Below are positions 37,640 to 46,082 of a stretch of DNA of 64,000 nucleotides, piece after piece. Every line of letters begins with the position of its first letter. The stretch's first letter is position 1. Position numbers and translations under genes: made by a program. Under the pieces are notes generated by a model. That model saw only the letters and a program-made list of their open reading frames with translations, was not told the origin of the DNA and did no database searches. This DNA is from VAZQ01 sp963821505. Lineage in GTDB: Bacteria; Pseudomonadota; Alphaproteobacteria; Rhizobiales; Xanthobacteraceae. The stretch lies in NCBI GenBank assembly GCA_963821505.1, contig CAWGEH010000032.1, positions 124,001-188,000 of the forward strand, given 5' to 3'.

Positions 37640-40057
37640 TCAGCTCCGCAACGTCCCGCCCGTGCGCTTGCCGACCTCGGCCACGATCCTGGCGGCGACC
37701 GTCTCGATCTCTTCGTCGGTCATGGTCTTCTCCCGCGGCTGCAAGGTCACTGCGATGGCGATCGATTTCTTGCCGGGCTCGATGCCCTGGCCTTCGTAGA
37801 CGTCGAACACCGTGACGTTGGTGATCAGCTTGCGATCGACGCTCTGCGTCGCGCGCAGGATATCTGCCGCCTTCACCGCGCGATCGACCACGAAGGCGAA
37901 GTCGCGCTCCACCGGCTGGAACGGGGAGAGTTCCAGCACCGGCTTCGCTCGCGTCGCCTTCGCCTTCGGCTCCGGGATTTTTTCCAGGATCACCTCGAAC
38001 GCGACCAGCGGGCCTTCGGCGTCGAGCGCCTCGAGCGCGCGCGGATGCAGCTCGCCGAAATGGCCGAGCACGTTCTGCGGCCCGATCTGGATCGTGCCCG
38101 AGCGTCCGGGATGGAACCAGGACGGTCCGCCCGGCACCACCTGCAGCGCCTGCGCCGGAGCGCCGGCGGCCGCGAGCACGGCGAGGGCGTCGGCCTTGAC
38201 GTCAAAGGCATCGACCTCCGTCGGCGGAGCCGACCAATGGCGGCTGATGCCGTTCGGCTTGGCAAGCGCGCGGCGCACGCCGGTGGCCGCGGTGAGCTGG
38301 TCCTGCGGACGATCGCCGCGGAAGATCTGTCCGACCTCGAACAGCGCAACGTCGGCAAGACCGCGGTCGGCGTTCTTCTGCGCCGTGGCGATGAGCCCCG
38401 GAATCAGGCTGGGCCGCATGTCGGAGAGGTCCGCCGCGATGGGATTGGCGAGCGCGAGCTCGGGTTGACCGCCGCCGAACAGTTCGGCCCGCGGCTTGGC
38501 GATGAACGACCAGTTGACCGCCTCGACCATGCCGCGCGCGGCAAGCGCGCGCTTGGCCTTGCGCGTGCGCAGCTGGATGGGCGTGAGCACGGGTTTGCGC
38601 GGGGCGTCGCCGCGGTCGAACGGCGTGGCCGGGATGCGCTCGACGCCGAGGATGCGCACCACCTCCTCCACCACATCGGCCTTGCCCTCCACGTCCGCCC
38701 GCCACGACGGCACGGTGATCTTGAGATTCTTGCCTGCCTCGGCGAGGGAGAAGCCGAGACGGCCGAGCGCCCGCTCGACCTCGGGCAGGCTGACGTCGAG
38801 ACCGGCCAGCCGCGGCAGCTCGCCGAGCGGAAAGTCGATCACGCGCTCGGGAATTTCCGGCTTGCCCGCCACGGTGATCTCCGAGGGCTCGCCGCCGCAG
38901 AGCTCGAGCACCATCGCCGTCGCGAGCTCGAGGCCGCCCTGCATGAAAGCGGGATCGACGCCGCGCTCGAAGCGGTAGCGCGCGTCCGAATTGATGCCGA
39001 GCTTGCGGCCGGTCTGCGCGATGTTCGTCGGTTCCCACAGCGCGGATTCGATCAGCACGTCGGTCGTCGTCGCCGAGCAGCCCGTGGCCTCGCCGCCCAT
39101 GATGCCGGCAAGCGATTCCACGCCGTTCTCGTCGGCGATCACGCACATGGTCTCGTCGAGCGCGTAGCGCTTGCCGTCGAGCGCAACGAGGCTCTCGCCC
39201 GCGCGTGCGCGCCGGACCGTCAGATTGCCGTGCACCTTGGCGGCATCGAACACGTGCAGCGGACGGGCGCGGTCGTAGGTGATGAAATTGGTGATGTCGA
39301 CCAGCGCGTTGATCGGACGCAGCCCGATCGCCCGCAGGCGCCGCTGCAGCCATTCGGGTGAAGGGCCGTTCGTCACCCCGCGCACGAGCCGCAGTGCGAA
39401 GGCCGGACAGAGCGAGGGCGTCGACCCGAAGTCGAGCGTCACCTTGACCGGGCAGGGGAAGCGCCCTTCGACCGGTCCCACGGTCTTATCCTTGAGCCTG
39501 CCGATATCGGCGGCGGCGAGGTCGCGCGCGATGCCGTGGACGCCGGTGCAGTCGGCGCGGTTGGGGGTGAGATTGATCTCGATCACGGGATCGTCGAGCC
39601 CGGCCCATTCGGCATAATTCGCGCCCACCGGCGCATCGTCGGGAAGCTCGATGATGCCCTCGTGGTCCTCGGAAATTTGCAGCTCGAACTCGGAGACCAG
39701 CATGCCGCGGCTCTCGACGCCGCGGATCTTGCCGATGCCGAGCGTCATGTTCTTGCCCGGGATGAAGGCGCCGGGCGGAACGAACACGCCCTTCATGCCG
39801 GCGCGGGCGTTGGGCGCGCCGCACACGACCTGCACGGGATCGCCGGCGCCGGTGTCGACCAGACACACCCGCAGGCGGTCGGCGTTGGGATGCTGCTCGG
39901 CCGAAATCACCCGCGCGATGGTGAACGGCGCGAGCATTTTGCCCCGGTCCGCGACGTTCTCCACCTCGAGCCCGATCATGGTGAGCTTGTCGACGATCGC
40001 CGCCAGCGGCTGCCCGGTTTCCAGATGCTCCTTGAGCCAGGCGAGGGTGAGTTTCAT
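37640..40057 (-). CDS. pheT: phenylalanyl-tRNA synthetase beta subunit
   Basis: PheT forms the alpha2-beta2 enzyme with PheS and charges tRNA-Phe. The 805-residue protein begins MKLTLAWLKEHLETGQPLAA and carries the EMAP-like tRNA-binding domain (TIARVISAEQHPNADRLRVC, residues 45-150). The B3/B4 editing region and B5 domain (NAIRPINALVDITNF-like segment LRPINALVDITNFITYDRAR) follow, then the catalytic-like core and the C-terminal anticodon-binding FDX-ACB domain (ERDFAFVVDRAVKAADILRA). It is downstream of pheS, separated by a small membrane protein gene. Confidence 0.96.
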   Translation of the reverse strand: MKLTLAWLKEHLETGQPLAAIVDKLTMIGLEVENVADRGKMLAPFTIARVISAEQHPNADRLRVCLVDTGAGDPVQVVCGAPNARAGMKGVFVPPGAFIPGKNMTLGIGKIRGVESRGMLVSEFELQISEDHEGIIELPDDAPVGANYAEWAGLDDPVIEINLTPNRADCTGVHGIARDLAAADIGRLKDKTVGPVEGRFPCPVKVTLDFGSTPSLCPAFALRLVRGVTNGPSPEWLQRRLRAIGLRPINALVDITNFITYDRARPLHVFDAAKVHGNLTVRRARAGESLVALDGKRYALDETMCVIADENGVESLAGIMGGEATGCSATTTDVLIESALWEPTNIAQTGRKLGINSDARYRFERGVDPAFMQGGLELATAMVLELCGGEPSEITVAGKPEIPERVIDFPLGELPRLAGLDVSLPEVERALGRLGFSLAEAGKNLKITVPSWRADVEGKADVVEEVVRILGVERIPATPFDRGDAPRKPVLTPIQLRTRKAKRALAARGMVEAVNWSFIAKPRAELFGGGQPELALANPIAADLSDMRPSLIPGLIATAQKNADRGLADVALFEVGQIFRGDRPQDQLTAATGVRRALAKPNGISRHWSAPPTEVDAFDVKADALAVLAAAGAPAQALQVVPGGPSWFHPGRSGTIQIGPQNVLGHFGELHPRALEALDAEGPLVAFEVILEKIPEPKAKATRAKPVLELSPFQPVERDFAFVVDRAVKAADILRATQSVDRKLITNVTVFDVYEGQGIEPGKKSIAIAVTLQPREKTMTDEEIETVAARIVAEVGKRTGGTLRS

Positions 40058-40162
40058 CGACGAGCTCCTCGGGCGCGCGTCGCCGCCGCCGCCAGGGCGG
40101 TTGTTCGGTGGCGCGCCGGGCGGCGAACCTGGTGCGGGAACCTCATGAATGGTCTTTCAGCG

Positions 40163-40639
40163 TCACGGCACATAGAAATAGAGGATCGGCAGGCTCACGA
40201 AGATCAGCGCGGTCAGGAAGATGGCCGCGCGGTTGCACCTTATGTAGAGCTCCCGGCGCAGGATGAGCTCGTCGCGCACGGCGTCGCTCACCATCGAAGG
40301 AGCGTGGGCGACGGAATGCTCGTTGAAGATCGCCATGCAGCGCAGACATGCGACCGCGACCAGCAGATAGAGCATGATCTCGGCGACGATGACGCCGTCT
40401 TCGAGATAGCTGTCCGCGACCAGCCGGCCGGAGACCCCGAGCGCGGCGATCATCATCGAGGTATGGGTGAGAAGTCCGCTCGCCTTGGTGTCGATGAGCT
40501 CGAACGTGCGGCTGATGACGCCGGGGAGCGCGCTCTCGGGATCATCGACCTTCATGACCTCGATGTAGTTCTCGACCCGCGCGCGCGGCCACCCGCGCGT
40601 GATCACGTCGTAGAGCCAGCGATCCGCGGATCGGATCAT
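40163..40639 (-). CDS. small membrane protein between pheS and pheT (Pycsar-effector-like TM pattern)
   Basis: The 158-residue protein has about three hydrophobic stretches: LLTHTSMMIAALGVSG, VAEIMLYLLVAVACLRCMAI and RAAIFLTALIFVSLPILYFY. Just before the first is ELIDTKASGLLTHTS, and a D-x-KAS-x-LL motif there resembles the start of Pycsar effector (PycTM) transmembrane domains. No nucleotide cyclase gene is adjacent, so a defence role is only a speculation. I do not recognise a function with confidence. It lies 25 nt after pheS and 105 nt before pheT on the same strand, so it is probably cotranscribed with them. Confidence 0.65.
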   Translation of the reverse strand: MIRSADRWLYDVITRGWPRARVENYIEVMKVDDPESALPGVISRTFELIDTKASGLLTHTSMMIAALGVSGRLVADSYLEDGVIVAEIMLYLLVAVACLRCMAIFNEHSVAHAPSMVSDAVRDELILRRELYIRCNRAAIFLTALIFVSLPILYFYVP

Positions 40640-40664
40640 CGCGCCGGACCTCGGGCGGCATCGA

Positions 40665-41747
40665 TCACGCGCTCAAGCCTCCCGCCAGCGTCGGAAAATC
40701 GAGCGGACGGAAGCCGTAATGCGCGAGCCAGCGCACGTCGGCTTCGAAGAAGGCGCGCAGATCGGGCATGCCGTATTTGAGCATGGCGATGCGGTCAATG
40801 CCCAAGCCCCAGGCGAAGCCCTGGTACTCGTCGGGGTCGAGCCCGCAGTTGCGCATCACGTTGGGATGCACCATGCCGCAGCCCAGGATCTCCATCCAGT
40901 CCTCGCCCTCGCCGAATCTGATCTCGCCCTTGTCGCGCCGGCACTGGATGTCGAGCTCGAGCGACGGCTCCGTGAACGGAAAGAACGACGGCCGGAAGCG
41001 CATCTTGACCCGGTCGACCTCGAAGAATGCCTTGCAGAATTCCTGCAGGATCCATTTCAGGTGGCCGAGATGGGAGCCCTTGTCGATGACGAGCCCTTCG
41101 AGCTGATGGAACATGGGGGTATGGGTCTGGTCGCTGTCGCTGCGGTAGGCGCGGCCGGGAATGATGACGCGGATCGGCGGCTTTTGCGCCAGCATCGTCC
41201 GGATCTGCACCGGCGAGGTATGCGTGCGCAGCAGCAGCCGCGAGCCGTCCGGCTTCGGGTTGAAGTAGAACGTGTCGTGCATGTCGCGGGCGGGATGGCC
41301 TTCCGGGAAATTGAGCTTGGTGAAATTCAGGTCGTCGGTCTCGATGTCGGGTCCCTCGACCACGGCGAAGCCCATGTCGGCGAAGATCGCGGTCAGCTCG
41401 TCCACGACCTGGCTGATCGGATGGATGCGGCCGAGCTCGGCCGGCGGCTCGCGCACCGGCAGCGTGACGTCCACGGTCTCGGTGTTGAGCCGCTGGTCGA
41501 GCGCCAGATTCTGCAGCGCGTCCTTGCGCGCGGCGATCGCGGCAGTGACGCGGTCTTTGAGGCCGTTGATGAGCGGCCCCTGCTCCTTGCGCGCCTCCGG
41601 CGCCATCGTGCCGAGCGTTCTCAGCAGCGCGGATACCGAGCCGTTGCGGCCGAGCGCCGCGACGCGCACGGCTTCGAGCGCGACTTCGTCGCCGGCGGCC
41701 GCGATGGCGGTGAGGAGTTCGGTTTCGAGCGAGCGAAGTTCGGTCAT
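40665..41747 (-). CDS. pheS: phenylalanyl-tRNA synthetase alpha subunit
   Basis: The 360-residue catalytic subunit has the N-terminal coiled coil (ETELLTAIAAAGDEVALEAV), then class II motif 2 LLRTHTSPVQIRTM and FHQLEGLVIDKGSHLGHLKW, and motif 3 region FAWGLGIDRIAMLKYGM. It charges tRNA-Phe with PheT. The gene order rpmI, rplT, DinB, Rieske, pheS, small membrane protein, pheT on one strand resembles the standard rpmI-rplT-pheST arrangement, with extra genes inserted. Confidence 0.96.
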   Translation of the reverse strand: MTELRSLETELLTAIAAAGDEVALEAVRVAALGRNGSVSALLRTLGTMAPEARKEQGPLINGLKDRVTAAIAARKDALQNLALDQRLNTETVDVTLPVREPPAELGRIHPISQVVDELTAIFADMGFAVVEGPDIETDDLNFTKLNFPEGHPARDMHDTFYFNPKPDGSRLLLRTHTSPVQIRTMLAQKPPIRVIIPGRAYRSDSDQTHTPMFHQLEGLVIDKGSHLGHLKWILQEFCKAFFEVDRVKMRFRPSFFPFTEPSLELDIQCRRDKGEIRFGEGEDWMEILGCGMVHPNVMRNCGLDPDEYQGFAWGLGIDRIAMLKYGMPDLRAFFEADVRWLAHYGFRPLDFPTLAGGLSA

Positions 41748-41756
41748 CGGTTCTGC

Positions 41757-42809
41757 TCAGCTGCGCCAGCGCAGGGTCTTGGGTTGGAGCGGATTGACGA
41801 AGGCCCGCCCTTCGCCCTGCGCCGCGATCCATTCGTCCTTGACGCGCATCCACCAGCGCGCCTGCGTATCCGCGTCGTTGATGAGCATCAGCCGCGGCTT
41901 GTGCACGAGGCCCTCGCGCTGGCGCACGACGACTTTGCGGTCCTGGCCGAGGAAGGTGTGCATGAACGGCTTGATGACGGGCGAAAGCAGCGCCACCCAG
42001 CGCGGCGACGCCCAGAAGATCTGATGCACCTCGGTCGCCTCGTCGGTGATCGGCGTGATCGCGGTGAGGCCGACGACGGCGTGGCGGTCGCCGTGCACCT
42101 CCTCGATGCGCAGCCCCGGAAGCTGGTAGGAAATCTCGGTTTCGACGTGGCGGCCGAGCAGCTTGTAGACCAGGTTCTGCGGCGGCAGCGGGTGGCGCAC
42201 CATCCGCCAGCCGAGCTCGATCGGCTCGAACTGCTTCTCCTTGGGGCGCAGCTTGGTCGCCTCGTGCTTGAACCACCACGACGTGTGCACGAAGCCGGCA
42301 TGGGTCGGATCCATGAGACCGAAGGCGGCGTGATCGGTCGAGCAGGGAAACGGCTGCATGATGGCGGCCGCCGGCTGCGCCGCGTCGGAAAAGACCGGCA
42401 TGCGCGGGGGGCCGCTCGGCTCGGCCGTCGCCTCGTCCGGGCGCGCGAAATAGATCCACACCAAGCCTTGCCGCTCGACGCAGGGGTAGGCGCCGCAGCG
42501 AATTTTCGCGAGGTCGATCTCCTGGCCTTCGCGCAGCGACGGAATCTCGACGCAGGTGCCGCCGAGATCGAAGCGCCAGCCGTGATAGCAGCAGGTGATG
42601 GTCGCGCCGTCGAACCGGCCGTAATGCAGCGGGATGCCGCGGTGCGGGCAGATGTCGCGCAAGGCGAAGACCTGCCCGTCGCGGCCACGGCCGATCAGGA
42701 CGGGCTCGCCCAGCAGCGTCTTGTGCACGAGCCGGCCCGGGCGCACGTCGGCGCCCACCAGCGCGACGTACCACAATCCGCGCACAAGTTCGGCCTTGAG
42801 CTCCTGCAT
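41757..42809 (-). CDS. Rieske-type aromatic ring hydroxylating oxygenase
   Basis: The 350-residue protein has an N-terminal Rieske [2Fe-2S] domain with C-x-H in CPHRGIPLHYG and C-x2-H in CCYHGW. The catalytic domain has the mononuclear iron motif region FPCSTDHAAFGLMDPTHAGF, with the D-x2-H-x4-H spacing of oxygenase alpha subunits (VanA/PobA class). It would need a separate reductase, which I do not see nearby. The substrate is unknown. ATG 42809 (MQELKAELVRGLWYVALV) is the family-like start. It is 9 nt upstream of pheS. Confidence 0.87.
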   Translation of the reverse strand: MQELKAELVRGLWYVALVGADVRPGRLVHKTLLGEPVLIGRGRDGQVFALRDICPHRGIPLHYGRFDGATITCCYHGWRFDLGGTCVEIPSLREGQEIDLAKIRCGAYPCVERQGLVWIYFARPDEATAEPSGPPRMPVFSDAAQPAAAIMQPFPCSTDHAAFGLMDPTHAGFVHTSWWFKHEATKLRPKEKQFEPIELGWRMVRHPLPPQNLVYKLLGRHVETEISYQLPGLRIEEVHGDRHAVVGLTAITPITDEATEVHQIFWASPRWVALLSPVIKPFMHTFLGQDRKVVVRQREGLVHKPRLMLINDADTQARWWMRVKDEWIAAQGEGRAFVNPLQPKTLRWRS

Positions 42810-42844
42810 CGCCTTTTCCCCGGGGGTGCCGCGGCGCCCGGTCG

Positions 42845-43345
42845 TCACATCGGCATGATGAACAAGTCGGTATCGCCCGGCCTGCCGCCGGCCTGGGTCA
42901 GCAAGCAATGCACCTGACCGCGATGATGGGTCTGGTGATTGAACATGTGCGTGAGCAGAAGCCATTTCGGCTTGGTCACCTCGGCCTTGAGGGCGCCGGA
43001 GTACCAGGCGAGATCGCCCGTCAGCGCGGCGGCATCGAGCCGGTCGGTCCAGTCGACGATCACCGCGTCGAAGGCCGCGCGCTCACGCTTGAGGTCGTCC
43101 CATTCGCCGTAGGTCGAGACCAATTCCGGGATGCCGCCCGCGGGGCGAGGGGTGCCCGCGAAGCGGCTCATCCAGATGCGGTCGGCCCACAGCAGGTGGT
43201 TGAGCGTGGCATGGATCGAGCCGAAGAACGCGCCGCGCTCGCGCCGCCGCTCGGCGTCGGACAGGCCGTCGGCGACGCCGTAGAGATTCGCGTTCTGCCA
43301 GTGGTTGTAGCGCGCCATGCATCGCAGATAGCCGGGATCGATCAT
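42845..43345 (-). CDS. DinB family protein
   Basis: The 166-residue four-helix protein has the three metal-binding histidines of DinB/YfiT-like proteins: TLNHLLWADRIW gives the first, and HMFNHQTHHRGQVHCLL the other two. Family members include metal-dependent thiol transferases (bacillithiol or mycothiol related); the role here is unknown. It starts MIDPGYLRCMARYNHWQN at the ATG complementary to 43343-43345. A family P palindrome lies immediately upstream, between it and rplT. Confidence 0.88.
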   Translation of the reverse strand: MIDPGYLRCMARYNHWQNANLYGVADGLSDAERRRERGAFFGSIHATLNHLLWADRIWMSRFAGTPRPAGGIPELVSTYGEWDDLKRERAAFDAVIVDWTDRLDAAALTGDLAWYSGALKAEVTKPKWLLLTHMFNHQTHHRGQVHCLLTQAGGRPGDTDLFIMPM

Positions 43346-43354
43346 CGCTTGGCT

Positions 43355-43441
43355 CGGACGACAGATGACGGACGACGGAGGACGGAAAAGAAAAACGTCT
43401 CGCCAACGCGTCGTCCGTCGTCTGTCGTCCGTCCTCCGTCT
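43355..43441. repeat. family P palindrome between DinB gene and rplT
   Basis: CGGACGACAGATGACGGACG and GACGGAGGACGG face CGTCGTCCGTCGTCTGTCG and TCCGTCCTCCGTC across an A-rich loop (AAAAGAAAAACG). It ends 2 nt before the stop codon of rplT. It could terminate rplT transcription ahead of the DinB gene. Confidence 0.72.
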
Positions 43442-43442
43442 C

Positions 43443-43802
43443 TCACGCCGCGACTGCGGCCTTGGCCTTCTCGACGATCGCCGCAAAGGCCGCGGGCTCG
43501 CTGATCGCGAGATCGGACAGCACCTTGCGATCGACCAGCAGCCCGGCCTTGTCGAGGCCGTTGATGAACCGGCTGTAGGTCAGCCCGAACGGGCGCACCG
43601 CCGCATTGAGACGCTGGATCCAGAGCGCCCGGAACGTGCGCTTCCTTCGCTTGCGGTCGCGGTAGGCGTATTGGTTCGCCTTCTCCACGGCCTGCTTGGC
43701 GATGCGAATCGTGTTCTTGCGCCGGCCGTGATAGCCCTTGGCGGCCTTGAGGATTTTCTTGTGCTTGGCGTGGCTGGTGACGCCGCGCTTGACGCGTGCC
43801 AT
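43443..43802 (-). CDS. rplT: 50S ribosomal protein L20
   Basis: L20 binds 23S rRNA early in large-subunit assembly and represses its own operon in enterobacteria. The 119-residue protein has the basic N-terminal tail ARVKRGVTSHAKHKKILKAA with KGYHGRRKNTIRIAKQAVEK, and the globular domain FINGLDKAGLLVDRKVLSDL. It follows rpmI by 66 nt. The usual infC-rpmI-rplT operon is broken here because infC lies 3 kb upstream. Confidence 0.98.
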   Translation of the reverse strand: MARVKRGVTSHAKHKKILKAAKGYHGRRKNTIRIAKQAVEKANQYAYRDRKRRKRTFRALWIQRLNAAVRPFGLTYSRFINGLDKAGLLVDRKVLSDLAISEPAAFAAIVEKAKAAVAA

Positions 43803-43868
43803 GGCGGATCTCCTGGGATTGCGCGCAACGGTGGAATCAGACGGCCGCCGCCCGGCGGCCTCCGGCGA

Positions 43869-44069
43869 TCAGTCGTTGGGCAGATAATATTTCTTGATCT
43901 TGTCGCCGTCGGTCTTGAACAGCACCGCGGTGCCACGCAATTGGCGGATCTGTTTTTTGGTCCGCTTGATCATACCGTGCCGCTTGCGGGACTGCTGATA
44001 GAGCACCTTCCCGCCACCGGTCACCTTGAAGCGCTTCTTGGCGCCGGATTTGGTCTTGAGCTTGGGCAT
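43869..44069 (-). CDS. rpmI: 50S ribosomal protein L35
   Basis: The 66-residue protein MPKLKTKSGAKKRFKVTGGG, followed by a basic RKRHGMIKRTKKQIRQLRG, is a complete L35. ATG 44069 has AGGAG upstream (AGGAGAGCCAA). The open frame starts 8 codons earlier without homology. It leads the rpmI-rplT pair. The upstream gap 44070-44407 shows no clear element beyond a likely promoter region, which I cannot define. Confidence 0.97.
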   Translation of the reverse strand: MPKLKTKSGAKKRFKVTGGGKVLYQQSRKRHGMIKRTKKQIRQLRGTAVLFKTDGDKIKKYYLPND

Positions 44070-44407
44070 TTGGCTCTCCTTTGCGGCCGCCACGGGCAGG
44101 TGCCCCGGCGGGCCGGATTTTGCTCATTCGAGCGTGCGGATTGTGCACTTCGCCGTCGCCACGGCAGCCCTTTCGGCCGGGCGACGGAAGGGCGGCGTTA
44201 TGGCAGAGGGCGGGGCGAAATACAACCGGAACCCCGTTTGCCGGTCATTTGTCGGCCCTATTGGCCTGGGCCGGGAATGTCCGCAACGCGCCAACGGGTG
44301 CGGGCGCGGGCCGGAACCATCGTTGCGGCCCGGGAGTTGCATGCTGAGCCATGGGGGGCCCTTTTTGCGCACCTTGTGGTGCGTGCGCGCGAGGGAGGAA
44401 CGCGGCC

Positions 44408-44665
44408 ATGTGGGAAGCCTGGCGCATCCATATCAGCTTCGCCCTGGTGGGCGCGATTTTCGTCATTTGCCAGGCGCTCTCGGGCGGCCTTCCCGCCGAC
44501 CCGCCCGCAGTCGCCTCCGCCGACCCCGGTGACCGCAGCTATCGCGGCGCTCCGCGCGATGACACCGACGGTCGCGGCGGCATCACCTCCTCCACCTCCC
44601 CCGGCCGGCGGATGGTGCCCGCGAAGCGCGTGCCGGGATCCGGCGACGGTCGCCAACTCGATTAG
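44408..44665 (+). CDS. possible small membrane protein
   Basis: An 85-residue open frame starting MWEAWRIHISFALVGAIFVI, with one hydrophobic helix and then a disordered, Asp/Arg/Ser-rich tail (DPGDRSYRGAPRDDTDGRGG). A strong ribosome-binding site (GAGGGAGGAACG) precedes ATG 44408 at a suitable distance, which is the main support. No family is recognised. A longer frame on the opposite strand looks like a shadow. Confidence 0.4.
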   Translation: MWEAWRIHISFALVGAIFVICQALSGGLPADPPAVASADPGDRSYRGAPRDDTDGRGGITSSTSPGRRMVPAKRVPGSGDGRQLD

Positions 44666-44679
44666 GCCCCCGCGCGGGC

Positions 44680-44778
44680 GGAGCGAAATCGCTCTACGCT
44701 CAATTGCAATCTCGTTCTGACGATTTGCCTGGTCGCATGGCGCTGTCCGAGAAGTCGGCACCTTGTCGCGATCATGCC
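44680..44778. repeat. diverged copy of the repeat at 273-375
   Basis: GGAGCGAAATCGCTCTACGC and TCAATTGCAATCTCGTTCTGAC, then TTTGCCTGGTCGCATGG and CCGAGAAGTCGGCACC parallel the AGAGCGAAATCG...CGATTTCGCTCT, TTTGTTTGGTCGCATG and CCGAAAGTCTGCAAC blocks near the left end of the window. The palindrome has lost several pairs. Confidence 0.5.
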
Positions 44779-44790
44779 GAGCGTGGCCGC

Positions 44791-45843
44791 TCAACCGGCG
44801 GCCTGAGCCGCCTTCAGGTGATCGGCCAGGATGCCGGGCAATTCCGACACCGGAATGCGCCCGAAACCGCAATAGGCCGCGAGGCCGAATTCCGGCAGGT
44901 ATTTGCGTGCCATCGCCACGCGCTGCTCGAACCGCTCCATGTTGTGGATGGCGCCGAGGTAGACGCGTGCGCCGCGCGGCTGAAGCTGCGCGAGCGGCGC
45001 GAAGAAAGCTTCGTCATCGGTGTCCAGCAGCGGAATGTGGATCCAGTCCACCCGCCGCCCCGACGCCTCCAGGAATGCGTTCGCAAGCTTCACCGTTTCG
45101 CTCAGCGTCGCCGGTTGAAATCGCGGCCAACCGCCGAGCGTGCCGAAGCAGAAGTGATAGCCGAGCGCGGCGTCCGCAGGAATGTGCGGGGAGAGATTGC
45201 GCACCTGCGCCACGTTCCGCTCGATCGCGCCCTCCGGCGGCAATTGCGCAATGGCGCCGTAGGCGTCTTGCACTTCGGTCGCACAGTCCCACTGAATGGC
45301 GAGGTCCTCGGCCGGGATCTTTTCGAGGATTTTCGCAACCTCGGCGCGCAGCGCCGCCTCGAAGCCGGGCTTGATCCTGTCGAGGTCGCCTGCGACCGGG
45401 AATACCCGCGGCGGCAGCGCGCTATTGACCATCGGCATCGAGACTTGAAATCGCAAGTGGCGAGGCAGTGCGCCTCTCTCCTTCAGCGTCTGAAACACGA
45501 AATAGGAGTTGATGGCGTCGCGCGCAAAACCGAGCCGCCAGCCGGGGTCGCCGAAGCGCACGCGCTCGACGCCGTTGCGAACCTTGAACTGCCAGCGGTC
45601 GGAATTGTCGTGGGGGTAGAGGCGCTCGACGCCATCGTCGGGGCGCGGACGTGCGAGAATCTCGAGCTCCGGATGGCCCGCGAAGACTTGGTAGTGGATG
45701 CGGCTGATCCAGTGGCTGCGCGGTCCGACTTCGCCGTCGGGCATCGCGGACAGGAACCGTCCGAGCGGCGCGCCGAAGGTCTCGAACACGTCCTTCGGCG
45801 TGTCGAGCGGAATGCTGCCGACCAGCAAAAGCTGCTCACTCAT
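44791..45843 (-). CDS. UROD/MetE-like superfamily hypothetical protein
   Basis: The 350-residue protein begins MSEQLLLVGSIPLDTPKDVF, then FLSAMPDGEVGPRSHWISRI, a pattern of substrate-facing loops like those of methionine-synthase-like barrels. The middle has AIQWDCATEVQDAYGA, and GYHFCFGTLGGWPRFQP carries a His and Cys where MetE-type proteins bind zinc. I infer membership in the UROD/MetE-like superfamily. The reaction is unknown. It begins at the ATG complementary to 45841-45843. A family C repeat lies upstream, and the Bug-type receptor gene is divergent beyond it. Confidence 0.65.
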   Translation of the reverse strand: MSEQLLLVGSIPLDTPKDVFETFGAPLGRFLSAMPDGEVGPRSHWISRIHYQVFAGHPELEILARPRPDDGVERLYPHDNSDRWQFKVRNGVERVRFGDPGWRLGFARDAINSYFVFQTLKERGALPRHLRFQVSMPMVNSALPPRVFPVAGDLDRIKPGFEAALRAEVAKILEKIPAEDLAIQWDCATEVQDAYGAIAQLPPEGAIERNVAQVRNLSPHIPADAALGYHFCFGTLGGWPRFQPATLSETVKLANAFLEASGRRVDWIHIPLLDTDDEAFFAPLAQLQPRGARVYLGAIHNMERFEQRVAMARKYLPEFGLAAYCGFGRIPVSELPGILADHLKAAQAAG

Positions 45844-45892
45844 CGCTGCCCCCATTCCCCTGCCCGCGGCTCGATTGCGCCGCCGCCGGCTG

Positions 45893-45999
45893 CTAGAGCG
45901 CATCCCGATTGGGTCGAATCGTGATGCGCTCTAGATTCTTCGATTTTGCGCATGTTCTGTTCGGAAAACCGGTTCCCACTTTTCCGGAACATGCACTAG
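45893..45999. repeat. family C palindromic repeat in a divergent promoter region
   Basis: A full copy with CTAG at 45893-45896, 45931-45934 and 45996-45999, small module first. It lies between the divergent MetE/UROD-like and receptor genes, so here it occupies an intergenic promoter region rather than a 3' end. Confidence 0.88.
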
Positions 46000-46082
46000 C
46001 ATGATCGGCACCAAATGGCGTGCGTCAAGCGACACGCCGGCAACGCGGCCCGGACTCCGGGGGCCGTTGGTGGGAGGAAATC

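Noticed and set aside
40163..40639. A complete Pycsar defence system
   Set aside because: Only an effector-like membrane protein is seen. No pyrimidine cyclase gene is present in the neighbourhood, and the location inside pheS-pheT argues for a housekeeping context.
44258..44872. 204-codon minus strand frame upstream of rpmI
   Set aside because: It has no plausible ribosome-binding site, overlaps the better supported small + strand frame and the diverged repeat, and shows no recognisable domain.
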